From positions 62,001 to 126,000 of the forward strand of contig NZ_BMKE01000007.1 in assembly GCF_014643915.1 (NCBI RefSeq): a stretch of DNA of 64,000 bases, in the 5' to 3' direction. The stretch is from Oceanisphaera marina (lineage in GTDB: Bacteria; Pseudomonadota; Gammaproteobacteria; Enterobacterales; Aeromonadaceae). Below are positions 17,772 to 25,064 of this stretch, piece by piece; positions within the stretch are counted from its first letter, which is position 1, and every line of letters begins with the position of its first letter. The notes beneath the pieces are model-generated. The model was not told the DNA's origin and did not search any database. It was given only the letters and a program-made list of their open reading frames with translations. The position numbers and the translations under genes are program-made.

Positions 17772-18479
17772 TCAACGCAAAGCTTCAAAATTCGCCGCCG
17801 CTGCTTCCAGCACATTACGTGCCGATTTAGCGTCCTCAAATCCCAAGCCTTCCATGCCGCCATCCGGCCCTTTGTAATGCGCAAACCACAGGTCAATGAT
17901 CTGGCTGACGGCGGGGAATTCTTCATCCAGCTGCGCCATGCTGTCGACATGCGCAAACGGGGAGTCTTTGGTCAGCACGGCAATCAGTTTGTCATCCTGC
18001 TCACCATCATCCAGCATCTTCAGCACGCCGATAACGCGTACATCAACCACTTCACCCCGTGGAACCGCCTGGCCCAACACAATCACATCGAGCGGATCCC
18101 CGTCTCCGCCCAACTCTTTCGGCAAGGCAGTACCCGGAATGGCACCGTAGTTACCCGGGTAGCCAAGGTAATTGACGACTCGTGGCTTGCCCTTCTTGTA
18201 TTCCCAGTAGACCGCTTTCGGATCCTCCTTGCTGACTTCCCACTTGGCTGAGGTTCCGGTCGGTATTTCGACAATCGCCCGTACGGTGCCATCCTTGTTG
18301 AATGCCTTCAGGCTCATAAGATCTTCCGCCCCCACAACAGTAAAATTGTCCTTGGGTGTCATGGCGACGGTATGAGGTGTCGTTTCTGCGAAGGCCAGGC
18401 CGCCCAGAGCATCGGCAGAGGCCGTGTTCGACAAAATAGCCAGGCAGCTGGCTGCGGTCAGCGTGAGAATTTTTTGCAT
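17772..18479 (-). CDS. Family I inorganic pyrophosphatase with signal peptide
   Basis: 235 residues, longer than cytosolic Ppa (about 175) because of an N-terminal extension. Residues 1-22 are a Sec signal peptide (MQKILTLTAASCLAILSNTASA). The catalytic domain has IVEIPTGTSAKWEVSK, the Tyr motif YLGYPGNYGAIPGT, the family signature DGDPLDVIV with its metal-binding aspartates, and LIAVLTKDSPF. It hydrolyses pyrophosphate to phosphate, here probably in the periplasm. The gene stands alone, convergent with tex. An exported copy suggests use of external pyrophosphate or phosphate release (inference). Confidence 0.9.
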   Translation of the reverse strand: MQKILTLTAASCLAILSNTASADALGGLAFAETTPHTVAMTPKDNFTVVGAEDLMSLKAFNKDGTVRAIVEIPTGTSAKWEVSKEDPKAVYWEYKKGKPRVVNYLGYPGNYGAIPGTALPKELGGDGDPLDVIVLGQAVPRGEVVDVRVIGVLKMLDDGEQDDKLIAVLTKDSPFAHVDSMAQLDEEFPAVSQIIDLWFAHYKGPDGGMEGLGFEDAKSARNVLEAAAANFEALR

Positions 18480-18724
18480 GACTTTTCACTTCCTTGAATG
18501 ATGAGTGAACCAGTATGCGAATGAACAATGACGGCCGGATGACAGGCGGCGAGCACTCGATAGCAGCCATCTCATCCTTGATAAAAAATTACGCATTCAC
18601 ACGAGCATTCCAATGCGCCTTTTTAAAAGCTGTCCAACGCTGCAAACCTGATTCTTGGCAAGTGTCTGTGACGCGACTACATTCTGTGTAAAATGCAGTT
18701 TTCCCTCTTACTCAAGGATCCCGC

Positions 18725-19153
18725 ATGACCGTCAACATAGTCCCCTTCACACCCGAATATCAGCCGTTTATTCGCGCCATTCGCGAGTCGGTATTCATAC
18801 AGGAGCAAGCCGTGCCCGTTGAGCTGGAGTTTGACGGGCTGGATGAGAACGCCATGCAGGTGTTGGTGGCAGTAGACGGCCAATACGTGGGCACCGGTCG
18901 TATGCTGGATGATGGTCATATTGGACGCATCGCGATTTTAAAGGAGTTTAGAGGCTTGGGGCTGGGCGCCAAGGTGGTGCAGGCCTTGGTCGATGAGGCG
19001 GCACGCCTGGGTTATCCGCGGGTGTATCTGGGCGCACAGACCCATGCCGTCGACTTCTACGCCAAGCTGGGCTTTACGCCTTACGGCGAGGAGTTCATGG
19101 ACGCGGGAATCCCGCATCTGGCCATGGAATGCAAAGTGAAGGGTGATGCGTAA
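18725..19153 (+). CDS. GNAT family N-acetyltransferase
   Basis: 142 residues. The start resembles the ElaA/YjcF-type group (IRESVFIQEQAVPVELEFDG). GNAT motif A is GRIAILKEFRGLGLGAKVV, with GLGLGA as the acetyl-CoA loop; motif B is VYLGAQTHAVDFYAKLGFTP. A single cytosolic acetyltransferase domain of standard size with an unknown substrate. It is preceded by CAAGGAT and stands alone. Confidence 0.85.
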   Translation: MTVNIVPFTPEYQPFIRAIRESVFIQEQAVPVELEFDGLDENAMQVLVAVDGQYVGTGRMLDDGHIGRIAILKEFRGLGLGAKVVQALVDEAARLGYPRVYLGAQTHAVDFYAKLGFTPYGEEFMDAGIPHLAMECKVKGDA

Positions 19154-19235
19154 AGAGGCAACTTGCAAAGAGAGCCGTCACACTCAAACCCATTCCTCTC
19201 CAGACCAAACAGACATCGCAAAAAAGTATTAATTT

Positions 19236-19299
19236 TGTGCATCAGATCCGGCGGTGCCGGATTTAGCAGCTAAAGCAGCTACTACATTCGTGCTGTATG
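19236..19299 (+). repeat. Dispersed intergenic repeat R1, copy 1
   Basis: Shares most positions with 23597-23661: TGTGCA(T/C)CAGATCCGGCG(G/A)TG, then CGGATT, and CTACAT(T/C)CGTGC near the end. This copy has a perfect hairpin ATCCGGC-GGT-GCCGGAT. REP-like in size, and located after the end of the GNAT gene. Confidence 0.6.
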
Positions 19300-19346
19300 C
19301 TGCTGTTCGTAGGTTTCGTTAGGTTTTGGCCTTAAATTATTAAAGA

Positions 19347-20318
19347 TCAAAAGTAATATTGCATGCCTACGCCATACAGATTGTCGGTGCCGTCCATATC
19401 ATTGAGTAACCATTCTGCATAGATCTTGGCTTGCGGCATCAGATAATATTCACCGGCTACAATATATTCGCTCACCCATTTTTCATGCCATGGCTCACCC
19501 ACGCTCAAACGATTATAACCAATGCCCAGCGCCAATTTTTTCATCGAGTAAGACAGTACCGACTCCCAGTAGTTTAGCTGACGTATATTCCAGGCCTGCT
19601 GATAGCGGGTTTGTCCACGCGTAACACCAAAATAGATTCCATAAGGACTGGTGTAGTTAATGCCTGCCGCCATAGATCGAATATCGCTGTTCACATCTGC
19701 TTCCAGCTTGTTTTCATAAGCGAGCACCACACCTATGCCATTATTGGCGGTGTATCCGGCAGAGATAGCATATTGCGCTTTGGTATCGCGGTTATCATCT
19801 TGCTTGTTATTATCATTAACGGCGTAAGCCATTCTGATATCGATATTATTCTCGTAATAACCGATCTTGAGCTGATCATCCAGGGTGATGTCCTGGTACA
19901 TATAACCGTGGCCACCAAAAATATTAAACACATCTGTGATGTCGGTTATCTGGGTAAAAGGACTGTCGCTGCGCCCTACCGTGACATCCAGTACTTCATT
20001 AATACGCACTCCCAGCCAGGCCTGATCCGCATAGAGCTGATCGCCCCGAACCGAGTCGGACAGTATATCCCAGCCCATTTCACCAATGAGTGTAACGGTG
20101 TCGTTTAATCGATGGGCTCCGGCCAGGCTTAAAGAAAACTGATCCGTGCCCCCGACTGCCTGAGCCTTGCCAGGCTCCTGCCACTGGTAGCCCAGGGCGC
20201 CCAGCTGATATTTAAACTTGCCATGTACGGCCAGCACGCTTTGCTGATCGGCCGAGCTAAAGGTTAAAGCCATTGCCGGAGCCGTAAACAGCAGCGAGAG
20301 TAAAATGACGATTTTCAT
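19347..20318 (-). CDS. Outer-membrane porin-like protein
   Basis: 323 residues. Signal peptide 1-17 (MKIVILLSLLFTAPAMA), then alternating beta-strand sequence rich in aromatic girdle residues, ending in the C-terminal phenylalanine typical of outer-membrane beta barrels (GVGMQYYF). Strands such as VLAVHGKFKYQLG, QAWLGVRINEVLDVTVGRSD and YAEWLLNDMDGTDNLYGVGM suit a Gram-negative (Porin_4-like) porin, slightly shorter than classical 16-strand porins. Selectivity cannot be told. It has its own promoter region downstream of the terminator at 20342. Confidence 0.8.
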   Translation of the reverse strand: MKIVILLSLLFTAPAMALTFSSADQQSVLAVHGKFKYQLGALGYQWQEPGKAQAVGGTDQFSLSLAGAHRLNDTVTLIGEMGWDILSDSVRGDQLYADQAWLGVRINEVLDVTVGRSDSPFTQITDITDVFNIFGGHGYMYQDITLDDQLKIGYYENNIDIRMAYAVNDNNKQDDNRDTKAQYAISAGYTANNGIGVVLAYENKLEADVNSDIRSMAAGINYTSPYGIYFGVTRGQTRYQQAWNIRQLNYWESVLSYSMKKLALGIGYNRLSVGEPWHEKWVSEYIVAGEYYLMPQAKIYAEWLLNDMDGTDNLYGVGMQYYF

Positions 20319-20341
20319 AAGTAACTTCTTATACGTTCATA

Positions 20342-20371
20342 CAAAAAAGGGCGCTGGTTACAGCGCCCTTT
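20342..20371 (-). terminator. Strong intrinsic terminator of the small exported protein gene
   Basis: Read on the minus strand: perfect 11-bp stem AAAGGGCGCTG / CAGCGCCCTTT with a four-base loop, followed by a T run. It separates the small gene at 20403 from the porin gene. Confidence 0.9.
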
Positions 20372-20402
20372 CAACTCATCATCAATTATCTATTAACAGA
20401 TA

Positions 20403-20711
20403 TTAACGATTGAAGTTTTTGGTATAAGAATGCTGGTGACCGTTGATGTTCTTGTCAACAGTTACGCTGCCATTCTGGCCACGTTGCACTTGCTTGTTAA
20501 TGGTGTAGGTTTCGCCATTGGCTTTAGTGATGGTTTTGGTGAAAGACACGCCACCGTCAGGGCCGGCGGTAACATCTTTGCTTACTTCAACATTGGCATA
20601 GCCGTTGTTGTAGCTGTGATTATAAGAGTGGTTACCACCAAAACCTGCGTTAGCAGAAGCGGCAAGAACCAGAGCGGCTGCAGAAATAACCCATTTTGAT
20701 TTATTCATCAT
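20403..20711 (-). CDS. Small secreted Asn/Tyr/His-rich protein, unknown function
   Basis: 102 residues. Signal peptide to about residue 22 (ALVLAASANA). The mature part starts GFGGNHSYNHSYNNGYANVE, a low-complexity His/Asn/Tyr stretch, followed by strands with regular spacing of Lys and Thr (VSKDVTAGPDGGVSFTKTIT, YTINKQVQRGQNGSVTVDKN) and ending in HQHSYTKNFNR. The strand pattern suggests a small beta protein; the His-rich ends could bind metal. The ribosome site AAGGA lies upstream of ATG 20711. It has a strong private terminator, so it is a well-defined monocistronic gene. I do not recognise the family. Confidence 0.75.
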   Translation of the reverse strand: MMNKSKWVISAAALVLAASANAGFGGNHSYNHSYNNGYANVEVSKDVTAGPDGGVSFTKTITKANGETYTINKQVQRGQNGSVTVDKNINGHQHSYTKNFNR

Positions 20712-21318
20712 TATTTTCCTTTTTAGTTTTTTATCGGTGCTCTTCTGATATTAAAAATATTCGTTATCAGCTAGAGGTTCGAGTCTTAACGGCAAAAGCC
20801 AGCTTGCCCGAACGAGATGAAGCTTACTCCTCGAAATAATTGGATACAATCACCATTAATATTGTGTACAAAGTGTAATTTTAACCAGAACCTGCGACAC
20901 GGCAGCCTTTAACTAGTCATCAATAGAGCTTTATTTGAATCTTGCAGCACAAGAAACCTGACCAAACAGACAAGAAAAGATGATTATCCTGAGACGGAAA
21001 CTGTCATTCAGATAAAATTTATAATGAATTTAACTTTTTTAACCATAAAAAAACCTGGTAACAGACTAAAAATAATACCAAAACCAGCTGTACTTGGCCG
21101 TATAGATAAAAATACCAGTATTTATAACTACCCCATCAACAAGATCCACGTGAAGACACCATCAGCGTTTTATACTGCTATCTTTTTAACTGCATAATTT
21201 CATGTCGAATTGTCTCGTCATTTACCTTACCAAACGCCAGCCAAATCACTGGCTTCATACCGGCTGCTGCTCGGACCTCGACTGTGCGATAATGTCGCTT
21301 TGATTTAGAGAACTCACC
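20712..21318. other. AT-rich intergenic region
   Basis: About 600 bases between the divergent small secreted protein and rsuA. It is clearly more AT-rich than the flanks. It must hold both promoters; GATAAT near 21289 is a possible -10 for rsuA. I see no gene, repeat or strong hairpin. Confidence 0.5.
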
Positions 21319-22026
21319 ATGCGCCTTGATAAATACCTGTGTAACAGCACCGATCTCTGCCAGCGTCGGGCCAGAGCGGCGATTGCTGCAGGTGAAGTAC
21401 GGGTAAGTGGAACGATTATTACCGATTCTGCAACACAGGTGCATGAGCACAATGGCATCAGCTGGTTAGATAGGCCGCTGCGGCTCCGCCCGTCACGCTA
21501 CATCATGCTGCACAAGCCAAAGGGCAGTTTATGTTCCCATCAAGATGGGGCTTATCCCTCGTTATTTAACTGGCTTGAAATAGACAAGGCTGAAAACCTG
21601 CACCTGGTGGGCCGTTTAGATGCCGATACTTCGGGTTTGGTGCTATTTACCGATGATGGTCGCTGGTCCTATCAGATCACTCGGCCAGAACACCATTGCA
21701 GAAAGATCTACCGTGTGGGATTAAGAAATGAATTGGCCAGTGACGTTGCCCGGCAATTCGCTAACGGCATTATGTTGCAAGGCGAAGCCTCTCCTACCCA
21801 GCCGGCCGATGTGGTGCAGATCGATACCAAAGAAGTACTGTTAACGCTGACCGAAGGGCGGTTTCATCAAGTAAAGCGTATGTTTGCCGCGGTAGGTAAT
21901 AAAGTGGTTAGCCTGCATCGCGAACACATTGGCCACCTCAGCCTGGATGTCGGCCCGGGCCAGTGGCGACATTTAACCACGGATGAAGTCACCGGCTTCT
22001 ATTTCAACCCTGCGGCAACGGATTAA
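21319..22026 (+). CDS. rsuA: 16S rRNA pseudouridine(516) synthase RsuA
   Basis: 235 residues. N-terminal S4 RNA-binding domain (MRLDKYLCNSTDLCQRRARA, about 1-45), then the RsuA/RluB/E/F catalytic domain with YIMLHKPKGSLCS and the catalytic motif GRLDADTSGLVLFTDDG (catalytic Asp near 101), followed by EGRFHQVKRMFAAVGNKV. Length and motif match RsuA, which modifies uridine 516 of 16S rRNA. RluE or RluF are the main alternatives; the S4 domain and length favour RsuA. Confidence 0.88.
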   Translation: MRLDKYLCNSTDLCQRRARAAIAAGEVRVSGTIITDSATQVHEHNGISWLDRPLRLRPSRYIMLHKPKGSLCSHQDGAYPSLFNWLEIDKAENLHLVGRLDADTSGLVLFTDDGRWSYQITRPEHHCRKIYRVGLRNELASDVARQFANGIMLQGEASPTQPADVVQIDTKEVLLTLTEGRFHQVKRMFAAVGNKVVSLHREHIGHLSLDVGPGQWRHLTTDEVTGFYFNPAATD

Positions 22027-22054
22027 TACGTCGCCCTGAGCAAAAGAGTCTTCT

Positions 22055-23497
22055 ATGCTGTTCCCCGTTATTATGGCCGGCGGTCATGGCTCCCGTTTAT
22101 GGCCACTGTCACGCCAACATCATCCCAAGCAGTTTTTGCCGCTGCTCACACCGCATCTTTCCATGCTGCAAGCCACGCTCACTCGGTTGGAAGGCTTAAC
22201 GGCGCAACCCCCGCTGTTAATCTGCAATGAACAGCATCGATTTCTCGCCGCCGAGCAGGTACGCCAGTTAGCGGGGCAACAGGTGCAGATCATGCTGGAG
22301 CCGGTGGCACGCAATACGGCTCCCGCCCTCGCGTTGGCCGCCTTGTATGCCTGCGAACAGGTTGCGGCCTCGCAGCGCGAAGAGGTTATCTTGCTGGCCT
22401 TGCCTGCCGACCATGCCATATCGGAGGTCGCGGCATTTCAGAGCGCGGTCACTGCCGCCTTGCCATTGGCAGACGCAGGCCACCTGGTTACCTTTGGCAT
22501 ACCACCGACGAGTGCCGAAACCGGCTATGGATATTTGCGCCGTGGCCCAGCCATCTCGGGCAGTAAGGGGTTCAAGGTAGAGCAGTTTGTAGAAAAGCCC
22601 GATCAGCAAAACGCCAATGCCTACCTTGCAGCCGGCAATTATGACTGGAACAGCGGCATATTCATGTTCAAGGCACAGCGTTATCTGGCCGAGTTGGCGC
22701 GCTTTCAGCCTCAGGTATTGGCAGCCTGCCAAACGGCATTGGCGCACAGCGAGCGCGATCTGGATTTTATCCGCGTGAATAACGACGCCTTTGCGCAAAG
22801 CCCCGATATTTCAGTTGATTATGGCGTGATGGAACACACCGCCCACGCGGCCATGGTGCCATTGGCAGCAGGCTGGAGCGATGTGGGCTCCTGGTCGGCA
22901 CTGGCACAGCAACTTACCCGAGATACGCAGGGCAACACGCTGCGCGGTGATGTATTAACAGAACAGGTGAATAACAGCCTGATTATGGCCGAGCACCGCC
23001 TGGTGGCGGCATTAGGCGTAAAAGACATGGTCATTATAGAAACCAAGGATGCGGTCTTGGTGGCGCATAAAGATCATGAACAGGACGTAAAGCAGCTGGT
23101 CGCACAGTTGCATGAGGCAGACCGGCAAGAGCATATCAGCCATCGCGAATGCTACCGCCCCTGGGGCAAGTTTGATGCCATTGATAGCGGAAAACGCTAT
23201 CAGGTCAAGCGTATTACCGTTAACCCCGGCGGGCGCTTGTCACTGCAAATGCATCACCACAGAGCCGAACACTGGGTAGTGGTCAGTGGTACGGCCCGCG
23301 TCACTCAGGGTGATCAGGTGCGCCTGCTGACGGAAAACCAGTCGGTTTATATTCCCGTTGGCCAGGTGCATGCGCTGGAAAACCCCGGCAAGCTGCCGTT
23401 GGAGTTGATAGAAGTGCAGTCTGGCGCCTATTTGGGTGAAGACGACATAGTCCGCTTTGAAGACCACTACGGCCGAACAGAACGCGGGACGCTTTAA
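22055..23497 (+). CDS. manC: Mannose-1-phosphate guanylyltransferase / mannose-6-phosphate isomerase
   Basis: 480 residues, the bifunctional ManC/AlgA/CpsB length. The N-terminal nucleotidyltransferase starts MAGGHGSRLWPLSRQHHPKQ (pyrophosphorylase signature) and continues with KPDQQNANAYLAAGNYDWNS. The C-terminal cupin holds the isomerase: YRPWGKFDAIDSG, GGRLSLQMHHHRAEHWVVVS. It makes GDP-mannose for exopolysaccharide or O-antigen. It lies 28 bases after rsuA and upstream of a glycosyltransferase gene, but no further polysaccharide genes are adjacent. Confidence 0.93.
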   Translation: MLFPVIMAGGHGSRLWPLSRQHHPKQFLPLLTPHLSMLQATLTRLEGLTAQPPLLICNEQHRFLAAEQVRQLAGQQVQIMLEPVARNTAPALALAALYACEQVAASQREEVILLALPADHAISEVAAFQSAVTAALPLADAGHLVTFGIPPTSAETGYGYLRRGPAISGSKGFKVEQFVEKPDQQNANAYLAAGNYDWNSGIFMFKAQRYLAELARFQPQVLAACQTALAHSERDLDFIRVNNDAFAQSPDISVDYGVMEHTAHAAMVPLAAGWSDVGSWSALAQQLTRDTQGNTLRGDVLTEQVNNSLIMAEHRLVAALGVKDMVIIETKDAVLVAHKDHEQDVKQLVAQLHEADRQEHISHRECYRPWGKFDAIDSGKRYQVKRITVNPGGRLSLQMHHHRAEHWVVVSGTARVTQGDQVRLLTENQSVYIPVGQVHALENPGKLPLELIEVQSGAYLGEDDIVRFEDHYGRTERGTL

Positions 23498-23596
23498 GCT
23501 GTCCGCCATACGCCAAGAACAAATAGCGTCGGGCTTTGACTTATCGCTTACGGCTTAAGAGATAACACCCAAACCCACGCATTGCCCGAGGTAGAA

Positions 23597-23661
23597 TGTG
23601 CACCAGATCCGGCGATGACGGATTGCAGGGCTCAAAAAAATCCCTACATCCGTGCAATATG
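23597..23661 (+). repeat. Dispersed intergenic repeat R1, copy 2
   Basis: Matches 19236-19299 at both ends (CAGATCCGGCG..TG.CGGATT and CTACAT.CGTGC). The middle differs and forms its own short GGG/CCC pairing. Confidence 0.6.
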
Positions 23662-23701
23662 TGAACCGGCGCCGCTGATTAGCTTTTACCATTAAGATCC
23701 C

Positions 23702-23758
23702 TTTCAGATCTGATCACTATTTCTCCGTGGATTCCGTGTTCTTCCGTGGCAAAAATAG
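23702..23758 (+). repeat. Dispersed intergenic repeat R2, copy 1
   Basis: Near-identical to 51500-51554. Shared blocks are TTCAGATCT, CTATTT.TCCGTGG and TTCCGTGTTCTTCCGTGGCA. It contains an internal triplicated TTCCGTG-like unit. Confidence 0.7.
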
Positions 23759-23800
23759 GTTTTTTATCTTTTAAATTCGGCTAAATAAAGAAGGCAAACA

Positions 23801-25027
23801 ATGAAAAAAGTACTGGTGATTGGCTATGTCTGGCCCGAGCCCAATTCGTCTGCCGCCGGCAGTCATATGTTGTCGATTTTGCGCCTGTACAAGCAACAAG
23901 GCTGGCAGGTGGAGTTCGCCACGCCCGCCCAGCCCACCGAGCATATGGTTGATCTGGCCGCCGAGGGTATCTCCAGCCAGAGCATCATGCTTAATTGCGA
24001 CAGCTTCGATGCCTATGTCGCCGAATACGGGCCGGATATCGTCATGTTCGATCGTTTCATGATGGAAGAACAGTTTGGCTGGCGAGTCGAGAAGAACTGC
24101 CCCAATGCGCTGAGAGTGCTGGATACCGAAGATCTGCAGTGCCTGCGACATGCTCGCCATCAGGCCCATAAAGCCAACCGCGAGATGACCACGGCCGATT
24201 TGTTCAGCGATATTGCCAAGCGGGAAATCGCCGCTGTTTTACGCTGTGATCTGTCGCTGATTATCTCCGACTTTGAAATGCAGTTGCTGCAGGATACCTT
24301 CAAGGTGGATGCGCGCTTGCTGCATCATTTGCCATTCATGGTCAATCTGGCTGCCCTGCCCGGCAAAACGGCCGACTATGACAAGCGCCAGCACTTTATG
24401 ACGATCGGTAACTTTCGCCATGCTCCCAACTGGGATGCGGTGCTGTATCTGCAGCAAATCTGGCCACTGATCCGCAAACAGCTGCCCGGGGCCGAGCTGC
24501 ATATTTACGGCTCTTACCCGCCCCCCAAGGCCACCGCCTTGCATAATCCCAAAACCGGCTTCCTGATCAAGGGCTGGGCAGATGATGCCTTTGCCGTAAT
24601 GGAGCAGGCACGGGTTTGCCTGGCTCCCTTGCGTTTTGGCGCCGGCATCAAGGGTAAACTGCTGGATGCCATGATGATGCAAACCCCCAGTGTGACTACC
24701 GCCATTGGCAGCGAAGGCATGCACGGCTCTCTCCCCTGGCCCGGCACCATAGCAGCAGATGCCGAACAGTTTGCCGCCGCTGCCGTGGCCTTGTATCAGG
24801 ACGAACCTCGTTGGTTAACGGCCCAGCAGCAAGCGACCCAATTGCTGCACACACGCTACGACGCGGCAACACTGGGCCCACAACTGATTACCCGGCTTGC
24901 CGCGCTTGGCGAACATCTGGATGAACATCGATTACACAACTTTACCGGCAGTATGCTGCGTCATCACAGCATGATGAGCACCAAATACATGTCGCAATGG
25001 ATCGCCGCCAAAAATGCACGCGAGTAA
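23801..25027 (+). CDS. Glycosyltransferase, GT-B fold (GT4-like)
   Basis: 408 residues. N-terminal domain begins KKVLVIGYVWPEPNSSAAGS; the C-terminal donor-binding domain has FMTIGNFRHAPNWDAVLYL, AELHIYGSYPP, and LRFGAGIKGKLLDAMMMQTP, where KGKLLDAM is the GT4-type E/K-rich donor loop region. Such proteins transfer sugars from nucleotide donors. It follows manC by about 300 bp, so a mannosyl donor is possible (inference). The last 30 residues (GSMLRHHSMMSTKYMSQWIA) are an unusual Met/His-rich tail. Confidence 0.8.
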   Translation: MKKVLVIGYVWPEPNSSAAGSHMLSILRLYKQQGWQVEFATPAQPTEHMVDLAAEGISSQSIMLNCDSFDAYVAEYGPDIVMFDRFMMEEQFGWRVEKNCPNALRVLDTEDLQCLRHARHQAHKANREMTTADLFSDIAKREIAAVLRCDLSLIISDFEMQLLQDTFKVDARLLHHLPFMVNLAALPGKTADYDKRQHFMTIGNFRHAPNWDAVLYLQQIWPLIRKQLPGAELHIYGSYPPPKATALHNPKTGFLIKGWADDAFAVMEQARVCLAPLRFGAGIKGKLLDAMMMQTPSVTTAIGSEGMHGSLPWPGTIAADAEQFAAAAVALYQDEPRWLTAQQQATQLLHTRYDAATLGPQLITRLAALGEHLDEHRLHNFTGSMLRHHSMMSTKYMSQWIAAKNARE

Positions 25028-25064
25028 GATGCCCTGGCATGCGACAGCGGTTATTCGGCGGCGG

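Larger units (their letters stand above)
23498..23800. other. Intergenic region with two dispersed repeats
   Basis: 303 bases between manC and the glycosyltransferase gene. It holds repeat R1 copy 2 (23597-23661) and repeat R2 copy 1 (23702-23758). No reading frame of interest is seen. Confidence 0.6.
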
